A DNA stretch of 64,000 bases. Source: Lingula anatina (taxonomy: Eukaryota; Brachiopoda; Lingulata; Lingulida; Lingulidae). This document shows positions 25,658-37,374 of this stretch, in pieces (position 1 is the first letter of the stretch; each line of letters begins with the position of its first letter). The translations under genes were made by a program, and so were the position numbers. The notes under the pieces are model-generated. The model was given only the letters and a program-made list of their open reading frames with translations. It was not told where the DNA came from and searched no databases. The stretch covers positions 1,285,301 through 1,349,300 of the forward strand of contig NW_019774069.1 of assembly GCF_001039355.2 (NCBI RefSeq), in the 5' to 3' direction.

Positions 25658-26480
25658 ATGGTAAAGAAGTTAAAGACCAACAAACTTGCAATGCAAGAGG
25701 AGGCATTCCGCTGGATTCCGGATAAAATTAAAAGACTAGCTGTGTAGTCCAGACAACGCCCCTCAAGAATCAGATCCGGAAACATACTGCTAGTGGTTTA
25801 AAAATGTGTTGCAATACACATTTGAAGAAAAAATACAGTTTTCCACCAAATAGAACAATGTTTGGATTGGTGAGTATGGCGAGTTTTTTGAGGAACGTAT
25901 TTAGAACAAACACTTTTGTCGAGAGAGACTTCTTGCCATGCAAGAATAGTATGTTATCAAAAACCTTCATAGGAATGCCTGCAATAGACCCCAAGTTAGC
26001 TCGGAGAAATGAAGGACGAGTGGTGGAGAGCCCTGAAGACACGCGGTAGTGTGTACATATGGGTAATAATCTGGCATTCAAGAAATGAAAGGACATTATG
26101 ACCCATTCTACCAAGTGCAAACTCCATTCCGTACACGAACTCTGCGTGGTAATGGCATTTTTATCATCTTCACCAACAAAGCATCCATCCTAAGTCATTG
26201 CTGTGTGCATTTCGAGAGCCTTTTTGGTGAGCCGACAACATTACAACACTCAGATCCGGAAACATACTGCCCATGACTTAAACCTGTGTTTCAAATGGTA
26301 GAACACCTCTTTAGAAAACATATGACATCAAGCCATGAAAAAAGATCTTGATACATCAAAGGAAAAGGGAAAATAAGCAGATTTGGGGTAGAAATAATTT
26401 TTCCTTGAAGTTTGACAGCTTGCTGGTGGCTCGACCCGCTGATAGGAAATATACGGCATCGCAAACACATGCCCTGATCC
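25658..26480 (+). pseudogene. Decayed coding remnant, copy 2
   Basis: Counterpart of 13184-14006 with the same stops and the same duplicated CAGATCCGGAAAC motif. A few base changes (such as AAAGAC to ATAGAC) are scattered without preference for silent positions, which fits loss of coding constraint. Family unknown. Confidence 0.33.
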
Positions 26481-26864
26481 CCTACCCCTATGTTAGTAAG
26501 CGGTATAAATGATCTATTATTCACATCTTGCTATCACTAAAACATTGGTAAAACATGAGAAAAGCCGTAGGTATATTTCATAAAGAAAACTACGCATGAC
26601 CTGATTGTCATCTAAAGATTGTTCCTAGGGTTGTAAATTCTACCCTCATTTCAGGTTGATGGTTGGTTTCTTACAAGTGAGGAAGCCGTAAAATTCATGA
26701 AAGTAACTTATTACCTCCTGCCCTCGAGTTGTATCACAATGCAAACGGTATGATGATACGATAGAGAAGGAGATACTAAATGACCTGTCAGTGGAGCATA
26801 TGAATGACCATTGCATCTTCTAAGTTCCGTGCACCACTCTTTTACTATACAATGTACACTATGA

Positions 26865-27088
26865 GACCATTCCCACAGATATTTAGATCGATCTATCCCC
26901 CTGGGGAGTCTCACTAGATTGCTGTCAGCTTAACCGGCTTAAATGTCTGTCCCGCCTACTAAAAGCTGTAAGGGGGTAATTAACTTTTGTGCACGCTAGG
27001 CTCCCGGAAGCTGACAGCAAATTAGCGTGAACCCCCAGGGAGTTAGGTCGATCCAGATGGATCTATATAAATCTGTGGGAACCCAGTC
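26865..27088. mobile_element. 224 bp MITE, copy 2 of 14370-14593
   Basis: Same element at the same relative place as in block copy 1, with a handful of substitutions. It begins GACCATTCCCACAGAT and ends AACCCAGTC. Confidence 0.8.
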
Positions 27089-28065
27089 TATATGGAGTAA
27101 ATTATGCGTGCAGTGTTTAATAGTGTGACGCATGGAGACCTAGTAGTGTTCCCAGTGCATTTGTATTATATATGATGTAGGGGAATTGCTGTCTGCTGTT
27201 CCTTGTGCATCGAGTACAGATCTAAATGTAATTGAGATACGATGCAAACGTTAAATCTTTCAAATATCTGCGGCGACTAAAAGCTCTGAATATAACTAAA
27301 CGATTTGTGGAGGGCATTAGAATTGTAGTTTGACATTCTCTTTTGCAGTTTCCATGTTTTTACTCGCACCTGTCTAGACGCGCAATCCGTGTACAATATA
27401 ACCAGGCACGCATCCTGTTCCTGTTAATTAGAGCACTTCGCTTAATTATCGCCGGGGAACAAAATGCATTGAATTCCCCACAGGTTATTTGATAACACTA
27501 CTTTGCAAAGATCAAGGCACTAGGTGCGCTAGATCGATGAAAAAGGGTTGTTGATTTTTTCGACTGACACTGAAAGAATATGTTGAATATGTTTTTGCAT
27601 TGTTGCCCGTACAAAGCGATGCATTGAACTACTTGTTTCACACTATAGCCCTATGCTGAATTCCGGGGATTTGCACTGCATCATAAGTTAAATGGCCGAG
27701 GCAGGGAGAACAGAATTAGTTATTTCATTTTTTGGCATTATTCAGACATGCATAACGAAAGCCATTGTGTTTGCTCGTTTCAAGAGGGTTACATAAATAA
27801 AAAAACTACTAATGTCAGTAAACTGATTATTGAATTTTATGACAGTTATTCACAAAAGTCGTGTTGCTTTTTTAATTTAATTTTTTTAACTAGAAAATTG
27901 TAATTGGGATGGTAGTCTAAGAGGAAATGAGTGAGAAAAGCGCTCTTTCATTTTACCATACTTACTGCTGTGTTTGGGTTTAAAAAAAAGATAAATGGTA
28001 TTCAGATCTCAATTTGCAAAGCAGGTCACACAAAAAGATAAAAATCTATCAAAGTTCAAGTTTTC

Positions 28066-28070
<5 letters not shown>

Positions 28071-28106
<36 letters not shown>
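28071..28106. repeat. (CT)n microsatellite
   Basis: About 18 CT units, shorter than the matching tract at 15574-15624. Confidence 0.95.
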
Positions 28107-28109
<3 letters not shown>

Positions 28110-28150
28110 TCAAGCGATCGGACCAATACGATCAACGATGTTAGACTTAT

Positions 28151-28596
28151 AATAATAATAATAATAATTTTATTGAGCATTAAAATGTGTACATTTACAT
28201 TTTACAAGCTCTCTAAAGTNAGATTGGCTTTATCATTTTATCAAAAAGCCTCATAGTCAGTATGGGGTTTGATATATTTTGGGATTTCAATGTTGCTTTG
28301 AGAGAAAATAAAGCTTTCAGGGCTTTTAATTTCAAATTATTCATAGCTTGTTTCAATGACCCTGTGCTTGTAAATGTAATACCCAAGTAATTATATTCTT
28401 TTACTATGTCAACGGGGTGACCATTTATGTGAAAATTAAGATGGGAATGCTTTTTACCATTTTTCTCAAATATCACAACTTTGGATTTTTTATCATTAAC
28501 AGTCAATTTCCATTTTGTGCAATAATTTTCCAGTTTGTTAAGTAATCTTTGAAGACCTTCACTAGACGATGACAGTAATATAAGGTCATCGGCATA
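28151..28596 (-). mobile_element. 5'-truncated non-LTR retrotransposon with YADD reverse transcriptase
   Basis: Minus-strand translation starts at the reverse transcriptase active-site box (YADDLILLSSS). It continues with LTVNDKKSKVVIF and YNYLGITFTSTGSLKQA, the downstream palm/thumb region of LINE reverse transcriptases. The 3' end is an ATT-type simple repeat tail (TAATAATAA on the plus strand). TAGACTTAT is duplicated on both sides (28142-28150 and 28597-28605). Block copy 1 has the single-copy site at about 15660-15668. The element is therefore a recent, heavily truncated insertion found in one copy only. The apparent start Met lies in flanking host sequence. A single N at 28220 interrupts the frame. 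Clade uncertain; L2/CR1/Jockey-like is possible. Confidence 0.85.
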
Positions 28597-31449
28597 TAGA
28601 CTTATTAAGGGCAGCATTCAGGCAGCCAACGTTGGTCGTACTGAAATAGAGCGTAATTACAAGCACAACCATCCTTTGAAACGCCTCTGCAGCTGAGACG
28701 GCAAGCTAGAGACATTTGTACAAGAGCCAAGTATAGTAACATAAAGTACAAGATCGTCAGTTTGAAATGGAATTGACTTTGACTCGTAGCCCGTTAGAAT
28801 ATTCTTGAGCATCTCTTTGAGACAAACAAAGAGCATTTGCTAATCTAAAAGCTATGTCTGCACCTGCAGGTGGGCATATTGAGGTGGAACAGTCACTGTA
28901 GGCCTCATCATAATTAATTATTCTGCGCTTGTGGAAAGCTTAGTTCCATTTCAGATGCCTCGTTCTAATTGATTTATTCCGTCTGTTTTTATATAAATTG
29001 ACCAGTTTCTTTATGTGGAATCATATGGGTATTAAGAGAAGGGACGCATATATCAAAGACAACGTAATATTGTTTAGAAATAATTTGTAATAACGTATGG
29101 ACCTCACCAACAATGCAACATAACAAGGACTACATTGCTTATTGTGGTTCTTAATCTATTTTTGTAATTGTCACAAGTTTCAGTAAGGTATAAAATATTG
29201 TACTTCAAATTATCACGCAGCTCTGGTGTATTATCAACTGAAATTACTGACGTTTTTACAGCTGCAACTTGATTTTGGTGACAGATGATCCTCTCAAACT
29301 AATACTAGTAATAATGCCATTTATATGTTTAAATCATTTAGAATTAAAATGCAGATCATACATTGAAGAATGTCATTGTCTTGGTAATGTAGATTCCAAA
29401 ATGTTTTGATTATCATTGTTACCGACCACGGCGTTATGGTATGCAACTGAAGGGTCATCTTGCGGGAAAGAGACATGTCGGTCAATCCATATGTTCTTCG
29501 GTTCTTTACGTCCTAACCACAATCAATAAAAGACTGATAGGGTTTTTTATGTACGTTTTACTTTAAGATAACACGAACCAGACATGTGGATATTTAGCTA
29601 AAATGTAGGTTATTTAGAGCACAGTCCATTGCAGCGGCACCTGCGCGAGACCGAAGCAATTTTATTAGCCATTGTCTGCTGCAGCGAGAGTGTGCTTGGT
29701 TTGTATCAGGATAAGTATGTTAATCGTTTTTTATTCCTTGGCATTATATGTAAACGTGCTTTCGGAGAAACTGTATTAGTACAATGAGCACACAAACGGT
29801 CTTTCCGCATTTAGGCATGCACGCCGGCCAGTTGGTGACACAGACGTATAACAAATTAGACGTCTACTCAATCTTATCAACTGATAAGAATAAAACGAGT
29901 TTAATCAACTGTAATGCGACGGTTAAAAGTACTAAATACGGGATGTTACCCCAAAATGAATTTTCCTAGGGCAAAAAATTGTTTTCCTACTGTCCCTGTC
30001 CCTGCAGTTGATTTTGATGTTTTATTCCATTATTATTTTACGGACTTAGTTCAAATGGCCAGGCTCTAAGAACACCGTGCTTTCCTGTACATTTCAGAAG
30101 GAACTATCGTCGTCAGGTACTTTCATTTTAGGAGTTTCATAGTTTCTAAGGTCTGAATTGGGAAAGATAATTAGTTTTGAGGATATATGGATTTAGAAAA
30201 TGTTACACTGGGAAAATTTTAAACGCATAGAGTATACCTTTAATTGCTTGCAGTACACTCAAATGCAGAGGAAACGAATTTGTTTAGAGGAAATACTCAA
30301 TGAATACTGATTGTACTGGTGTTGTCAAATCCTCTTTCTTTGAGTCAAACACCCAGGTATGACTTTGGAATTTTTTCAAATGTTATTTAAATTTTATGAT
30401 GCAATACATCTAAAGTAAAAAGTAAAGTTATTATTGGTCTAAAACAGTAGCAACGTCTTTCTTGTTATAAAACAGCTAGGCGCACTATCTGCTACTCTTT
30501 ATTAAAAGGGGAAATAATTCTGGTCTAAAATTGCGCTATAAATGTTACCTTGCAACAAAAATATATTCCTACTTAAGTCTCTAGAGTAAACTTAAATGTC
30601 AGATTGAAGACTATGACATGCTGTTCCTATACAAGACAAGATCTGATCAAGAATCTTTACCCTTATGTAGGCCAAAAACAACAGGGGAGATAAAAAGGAA
30701 AAAAAGGGAAAAAATATTCTCTAGCAGAAGGCCTGCAGCTGTCGCATGTGCTATTTTTGCAGACACTTTGCCTTCGAATTCGTCACAAAATATACCTCTA
30801 TGTTATCTTCTACCACACATAAAAAAGAACTCCCTTCAGTGACCCTGCGGGATAAGAGAACCTACCACACGAGTTTCTGGCAGCTTCTCCCGATAGAACT
30901 AGAGACCCACATTCCACTTGCGAGTGAAATTGACAGCTATTCTGGGAGAGCTGAAATTACATATGTGGGAGTCAGTCTCCGAAAGAAACTGTAAGGTACT
31001 TTTCCACTCTTCTGTCTTTTCACTAGCGAGGAGGAACTTTGACATTTTCTCCCTCGCGTCACCAATAGTCCATAAGGTTTGGACGGAAAATACGTTTAAA
31101 AATGAACATGCTATTCCATTTTTGCGAATGTAGAATATTGGGATTGTTATAAACCCCAAATGTCCCGAAGTAATAATTTTTGAGTCCGCTAACTTCATTT
31201 TCCAAGCCATTATGCCATGATTTGAACACTTAGACTGGAACTTTTTCCTATCAATGCCCTGAGTTGACCAGCAAATAGGAGCAGTCTAAATACTGAGTTG
31301 GATCAAAAACTGACGTGTGACTTCACTGGTACCAGCTTACCTACGGCTATCGTTTCTTCCAGATTCAAATGTGCCGATAATACAAGCACAATTTTTTTTC
31401 ATCCTAAAAAATCAATAAATCAATTAAAATGTTTTTTTTATTAGCCTTT

Positions 31450-34400
31450 ACTCTTATTGTCTCACATTTTGCCTTTTTACAACCCCACAAAAACATTTAT
31501 GCGTAGCTTATTACCATAATATTTTGGTCACGCCATAGTACTCTCAACAATCATTCCGATTACCATTTACATTACGTAGTTATTTGGGTTTGGCATAAAT
31601 TCATGTAAAAGCGGCCTTACTTGGCCAAATATCAATAAACCTACATATTGTATTTGTGATTTGTGATTTGATCTTGTTAATGAATCTCATACTACTCAGG
31701 ATGGAGGATATATCAGTACTTTGTCTTCAAGTTCGTCACAAATTCCACTTTCTTTATTCTTCAATGTGCTCTTGACGGGTAGATGTGGATATGCTTGCCA
31801 TGGGAACACAAGAAAATTGTTCCCATGATGCTTTGATTTCTGGTATATAGGCTTACTTTATTATTATATATTTTATCGTGTAGAGAGCTGACAAAAGTAA
31901 CATCGTATCATTTAGAGCTCGATGAAATATTATCATCATCATAATTATTATTATAATTATTATTATTATTATTTGATCGCATTTTATGGAGAATAAGGAG
32001 AATAGGGACAAAGTGATGATGGCAACGTTTACACATGGCTTTATTTAGTAAGTTACAACCTGCTGTTGCTACATCTTTTATTTTCATTAACACCACAACG
32101 TCTTCTCTACCACTGTAGTAGGCCGTGCACACACACTGCTGCTGCTGCATTTGTCTTGCGCCACTGCTCCTACCACAGTCTACTGCAGTTAGAGTAACAG
32201 CATTTTGCTACATGTTCACGTACTGCTTCAACTCTTGCTACAGTACATTGCCCAGGGTTTAAGAAGTGTGATTTTCGTGATGTCTGGTTGTTCTTGTGGA
32301 GCACTATGGATTTAGCATCTATCTAGCTGACATTCGCATATTCTGGTATCTCACAATAGGAAAGTAGGCCTACACAGAACGTTTACCCTCTTTTGTATTG
32401 ACGTAAAACCATCACCTGTATGCCTGCGGCAGAGCTCAGACAGGCTCGAAGTTCATAATTGAGCTGCTAAATCAATCCATTGTCAATCACCCACAGCCAC
32501 CCCTCCTTGACCACTCCCTTAATGGTGAAATAAAATGCAACAAGCTTGTTGCCAGCCTTTACTTCGAACGAAATTGCTTATAAAATGCTCTGATGAGATG
32601 CTTCAACGTTTACGACAGGAAGGTAGGCCTACTTGAAGATCGCCTGTCCGTCTTTATTCGCCCACTCATTCTCCAAGAAACTAACACCTTACCAATAACG
32701 CCAGTGAACGCTTACCGTGAATATTAAGAATCCAGCTGCGTTGAAACCGACCCTTCCACTTAATTCGCACTTGCGACAAAAAGCCTACATGCTTTATAAT
32801 AACAAGTTATTTTGGAAAAGTGCAATATATTTTGACGCACTCACGAAACATTTTTCCAAGAACCATGTCTATTGTTGTTATGACAATGGATGGTAACCTC
32901 CAGACTGCGATGTCAAACTACCTGCATCGTGCTAATGTTCTGAAGCAAATTTCTTGACAGGAGAGACTATCGTGTAGACGCGGGTATATATATAATAACG
33001 TATATATAAATCACCTTTGAGAACCACCAGAAGAAGTAACACGAACCATCAAGATAACCCTTTTTAGAATGAAAATGACAAAAATAACGTGCGCTCCTTG
33101 TAAATAAATCTGTTGTGCTTAAGATGAGTAATCTTTCTGTTGAACAGATATAAGCGAAGAACAATGTTTATTATGACATGTACGTTTGACTTAAGGTTTA
33201 TACACGCAATCATATTAATCAAATGTGCTTCTTGGCATCCAGAATTATGTATGCAGGTTTAACTATTTGATGCCTCTTTAAAGGGGGGGGGGGATAAATC
33301 AATCATAAAAATAATACAGCAGATCTTATTTTTTAATTAACAAATACACTTGCCCAAAGTTAAATTAAATATTGAGTTTAAGTGCAGTGGCCTACAGGTG
33401 ACCCTGTATTTTCATTTTGGGGAGAAAAATACCTTTTTCGGTTTTGATATTTTCTCCAGTACCAGGGCAGCTAGCAATATGAACTGAACTGCAGTATTTG
33501 CCGGGGTTATATGTAGATGAAGTCCTGCAAACGCCCACGAATTGCCTGAAGATTACAAACGACAGCAACGCAATGTAGTAGAAATTAGCATACTACATGC
33601 ACCTAATATGTGGGCTTGCTACGAATGACAGGCAGACAGATTGGTTTTATGGATTCGTCTTCCGAGACAAGAATTCACATTCATAGGTAGTGTTTCATCG
33701 CGTCAGACTGCCGCATGTCAATGCATTAGGTATGATTCCTTGGGATTATGGAGGGAAACTGCATGCAAAGCCTTACAGTAAACCCTGCTGACTTCCCATT
33801 AAAAAAATGCAAATTGTGAGGTTTAATCAGCTGAATACAGTCGAATGGTAAGCGTCATGTGTGATCAAACACGCATTTATGCTCTTAAGATCGAACGTTA
33901 AAACAATTGACTGGTAAATGATAAATGGTAATGTAATACAGGTCAGTCGACATTAGGTGCCAGCGGCAGCTGACGTCAACAAGTTTATATCGCCAGAAAT
34001 CCATCCACTGTGGCATACCGTGCGTTACTCTTAAAGAATTTGCAAAGAAGAAAAGTCATAGGCAGTACGTGTGAGCGGGTAAGTGTTAACTTGTGGTACG
34101 TTTAGGATGTTTGTTTTCAATAAGTGTAATTGATACCATTGGAACAAATCATATCATGGTAGTTAAGCTGAGCTCAGATATATAACGAGTAACTTGACCT
34201 GAAAGGGAGATTTTATCGCAACTTATATATGGATGTTACAAATTTCTGTTCTAAGTTTTTATCACTAATGTCCATTTTGGGGGATTTGTTTAGTTAATAT
34301 AATAAGTGATCGCCTTTTTTGAAATAATGATATTAAAAAAGATTGGATACAGTCGTCCTATATCCTGTCCCTGTTAAGAAGAGACACAAGAGATGAGCAT

Positions 34401-34568
34401 GTATAGTAATTTATTTATCTGTCGTCTGCAACTTCAAATGAGTTGTCTTTTTCTGAAGTGTAGATTGTTTAATAGTCCCTTATTTGGCACAGGTTGAGAT
34501 TTGGCATTTAGATCAAATTTTCATCCAGAGTAGACCTTTATGGGTCAAAAAGACGGTGCTTTTGAACA

Positions 34569-34599
<31 letters not shown>

Positions 34600-35084
34600 C
34601 ACCCCCAGCCGCCTACCTGGCCTCACATATTCCGGTTTATTGTTAACGTTGTCTTTAATTGCGTTATTTAGTTTTATGAATACTCAGCAGCAGGGAATGT
34701 TTAATTCAAAACATATTTTGTTAGAACATCTTTCTCTTATCAGACGCACTGTGCGTGTTAGGGTTATCTGGATTTCGCTACATGAATCGATTCATGACGC
34801 AGTTTTGATGTTCATCTCTTAATAAGACTCACTTAATCAAGAAGACAGGCTTGTAAATATGGCAGCCGTTGGAACCATCTTCAAATCTATTATTTTGTTG
34901 AAAAACATTGCCGTTGTTAAGCTTGCCTATATGTTTTGATGTTTTGCTAACCTCCAGTAAGGCCAACATGATGATGGTTTGCTTGTCTACATGAGTGTAT
35001 GTGGTCGTGGGTTTGAAAATAAAATACATGTATGATCCGTTTTCAGGACTAAGGCATTCAGAAACAAAGTAAATTAGATGGTGT
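31450..35084. other. Unique non-coding DNA
   Basis: No gene recognised. It contains an ATT/ATC-rich microsatellite (about 31927-31972), a short CTG repeat (about 32138-32150), a TATA-rich stretch near 32986-33007, a G run at 33283-33292 and a C run at 34569-34597. The open frames of 60-110 codons here are low complexity or without features. Confidence 0.5.
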
Positions 35085-36075
35085 CGGTGGATCATCCACC
35101 CCTTCCTACCCCCCACAGAAACAGCCCACACCCCTCGCACCCATAATTCATGACTGGCCTATCAACATCCCTGATAGTACGCCTATCGATCCCAGAAAGT
35201 TTTAACTTCCTCACTCCTCACTTCCTCATAAAGAATAGTAAAACCATCCACCCCCAGGGACAGCCCTACCCAAAGGCACAATAAAATTACCAAGAGCCCA
35301 TGCACATCCTTGGTGATAGGTTTATATTTCCTGTGTTTTAACTTCTTCACTCTAATGGTCGAGGAAGAGAAAGCAGAAATTACAATGTGTAAAATAATTA
35401 GAATCACCCCCCCCCCCCCCAGGAACAGCCAAACCCCAAGGGGCCCATGTATATCTGTGATGATAGGTCTGCCAATACCAAGACTGAACTTCCTCACTCT
35501 AATGTTGTAGGAGAAGTAGGCAGAAATTACAATTTGAAAAGAACTTAGAATAATGAACCCCCGAACCTAGGACAGTCCAACCCCCAGTTGCACTAAAATT
35601 TCGAAGTACCAATACCCATCCCTGATGATAGGTCTCTCAGTTCCTAATAGGAAGGATGATGTCTGGAATGAAATATCAGAAATAACAATGTGAAAAAAAA
35701 TAGAAAAACACCCCTCAGGGGCAGCCTAACCCTCAGGTGCACTAAATTCTGAAGTGCCCATGCACCTCCCTGATGATAGGTCCATCAATCACCAAAGTTC
35801 CAATTTCCTCACTCCTATGGTCTGGTAGGAGTTTACAGAAATTACAATATGAAAAGAACTTACAATCAATGACTTACCACGTGCACTAAAATTCCGAAGT
35901 GCCCATGCCCATCCCTGATAATAGGTCTATCAATCCCCAAAGTTTCACCTTCCTTACTCTAATGATCTAGGAGTACATATCGGAAATCACTAACTTACCG
36001 ACACAGGGACTAGCGGACGAACAAACGCACGGACAGGCGGAACAACGTGATCCCCAATTTTTGTCCCAAAAGCGC
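35085..36075. mobile_element. Degenerate ~150 bp tandem array, pearl-like element
   Basis: Six diverged units are marked by TGATGATAGGT-like phrases near 35166, 35313, 35460, 35619, 35771 and 35916, giving spacings of 145-159 bases. Each unit also has TTCCTCACTC and ACAGAAATTACAAT-like phrases. After the last unit comes a GGAC/GAAC-rich tract (about 36000-36045) and then a possible hairpin, ATCCCC with CGGGGAT, at about 36049-36080. This mirrors the order seen at 20894-22587, so a second, older Helitron-like element is a reasonable inference. The left end is not defined. Confidence 0.5.
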
Positions 36076-36349
36076 GGGGATAATAACTTAGAGTGAAATA
36101 GCGCCATCTGTACACTGAGAATAAAATCGGAGTCCAAGTGACTCCAAACTTGGAGTCCAGCAGTGGTGCCTAAAATAACTCCCAATTGGAGTCAAGTTGA
36201 CTCCGTAGGAGTAACGCCATCCCAGACCCCACAGGAGGGTCACAATTGACTCCATTCACACATCCCTTCATCCCTTGATTTATCTCTACAAAAGAGTCAC
36301 CATGATCCCTCATTAAGGAATTTTTGACTCCTTGGCACATTATGAAAAA

Positions 36350-36490
36350 AAAAACGACAACAAAAACTGTGCCAAGCGTTGGAGACAGCAGGTACCGTTC
36401 ATTAAAGACTTGTATGTCCCCGTCCCACGGTCTCCCACTCCGGAGGTGGGCACTCTAACCACAAGGCCATCCGATCGTATATTGTGTTGA
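36350..36490 (-). mobile_element. tRNA-derived SINE fragment
   Basis: The minus strand reads GGATGGCCTTGTGGTTAGAG and then GTGCCCACCTCCGGAGTGGG. This matches a tRNA A-box (TGGCnnnGTGG) and anticodon-arm-like region, followed by a degenerate B-box-like segment (GAGACCGTGGGACGGGGAC) that lacks the normal GGTTCGA. It is a decayed Pol III-derived SINE, not a functional tRNA gene. Confidence 0.6.
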
Positions 36491-36535
36491 AACAGCAATA
36501 ACAAACAATTTGTAAATCTGGTAATAAACAGCATG

Positions 36536-36540
<5 letters not shown>

Positions 36541-36567
<27 letters not shown>
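36541..36567. repeat. (AT)n microsatellite
   Basis: About 13 AT units, between the SINE fragment and the hairpin region. Confidence 0.9.
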
Positions 36568-36570
<3 letters not shown>

Positions 36571-36702
36571 AACCACGGCTAGCGCGTAGAACAAAAGACT
36601 CGGCCGTGCTGTATGCGACATACAAGCACGTCATGTACGAGTGCGTTCCACGGTCTGTTGCACTACTAGTGTAGTAGCCAATCAGAGGCCGTGGTTTAAG
36701 CC

Positions 36703-36818
36703 AGATACAACACTCGTCGCCGAGCTGTACGTGAAAATTACTCGTGTATTGTCTCGCCTGCGGCTCGCCAATACACTCGTAATATTTCACGTACAGCTCG
36801 GCGACTCGTATTGTATCT
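36703..36818. repeat. Long hairpin with ~49 bp arms
   Basis: Arms 36703-36751 and 36769-36818 are near-perfect reverse complements containing CGAGCTGTACGTGAAA and TTTCACGTACAGCTCG, with a 17-base CG-rich loop. A further 11 bp pair TAAACCACGGC / GCCGTGGTTTA (36569 and 36687) sits just upstream. It is probably a palindromic MITE nested in the larger element. Confidence 0.8.
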
Positions 36819-37374
36819 ATCACATATGCCACAAATATACCAGTTAGTGAGCATACCTCCCCAGTGACATGCATTAGCGGGTCAAACCTATAACCTGGAA
36901 ACAAAACCTGCTGACCTTTATACCAATATATCACATAAAGGGTGTGGGCAACTGAAAGTCCGGGCCAGTAATAAGTGCACGAGTTCTGCATGCAGAAACA
37001 CTCACAAATACACTTGTTCATGCATAAAACCAACTATGGCCAATAAAGTAATGTCTATACTGACAAAAGATGATGAAAACTGTTCTCTCCACGCCGTCTG
37101 CTCACTGCCATCACAAGTACTGAAACGATGCTTACTGTCCAGCGAGCGAAAAGAGTCGGTGAAAGGGGTCAGCCAGACACTGGCCCCCGATATTTTGACT
37201 CTGATTTTAGAGTCAGTTTGACTGACAAGATAAGACTGACTGATAAGAGAGTCTAAAGACTCTGGAAGTGGGGTGATTTGACCCTTATATAGGAGTCAAA
37301 TTAACTCCATGAGGGTCAAGGGGTGCTGGACTCTGACTAGAGAGTCAAATATGACTCCAATTTTATTCTCAGTG

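Larger units (their letters stand above)
18506..31449. repeat. Large duplicated block, copy 2
   Basis: About 12.9 kb, near-identical to 7385-18504. Extra material here comprises about 205 bp at 19131-19335, a 1.7 kb tandem-repeat element (20894-22587), a 42-base T run (23060-23101), about 33 bp near 23517-23550, about 60 bp near 25034-25085, and a retrotransposon fragment (28151-28596). The segment 20451-20670 replaces unrelated sequence in copy 1. No intact gene is recognised. The pattern fits a second haplotype of the same locus. Confidence 0.9.
36113..37374. mobile_element. 1.26 kb inverted-repeat element with TA target, nested contents
   Basis: The left end CACTGAGAATAAAAT and right end ATTTTATTCTCAGTG are perfect reverse complements, each flanked by TA (36111-36112 and 37375-37376). 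This fits Tc1/mariner-type target use. The outer ~200 bases on each side are crowded with GAGTCA/TGACTC motifs. The interior holds a tRNA-like SINE fragment, an (AT)n tract and a strong hairpin. No transposase is visible. A 192-codon minus-strand frame (36455-37033) crosses all these parts and is not a gene. Confidence 0.75.

Noticed and set aside
28597-28617. Apparent start of the reverse transcriptase frame (MLPLISL)
   Set aside because: These codons lie in the target duplication and host flank; the element begins at the YADD codons.
35085-36075. CRISPR-like regular repeats
   Set aside because: Units are ~150 bp, diverged and contiguous without spacers, in a eukaryotic genome.
36420-36490. 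Possible functional tRNA gene on the minus strand
   Set aside because: The A-box is good, but the B-box lacks GGTTCGA and the acceptor stem does not close. It fits a decayed SINE better.
36455-37033. 192-codon minus-strand frame
   Set aside because: It runs through a hairpin, an (AT)n tract (IYIYIYIY) and part of a SINE inside a non-coding element. Similar peptides on both strands come only from the palindrome.
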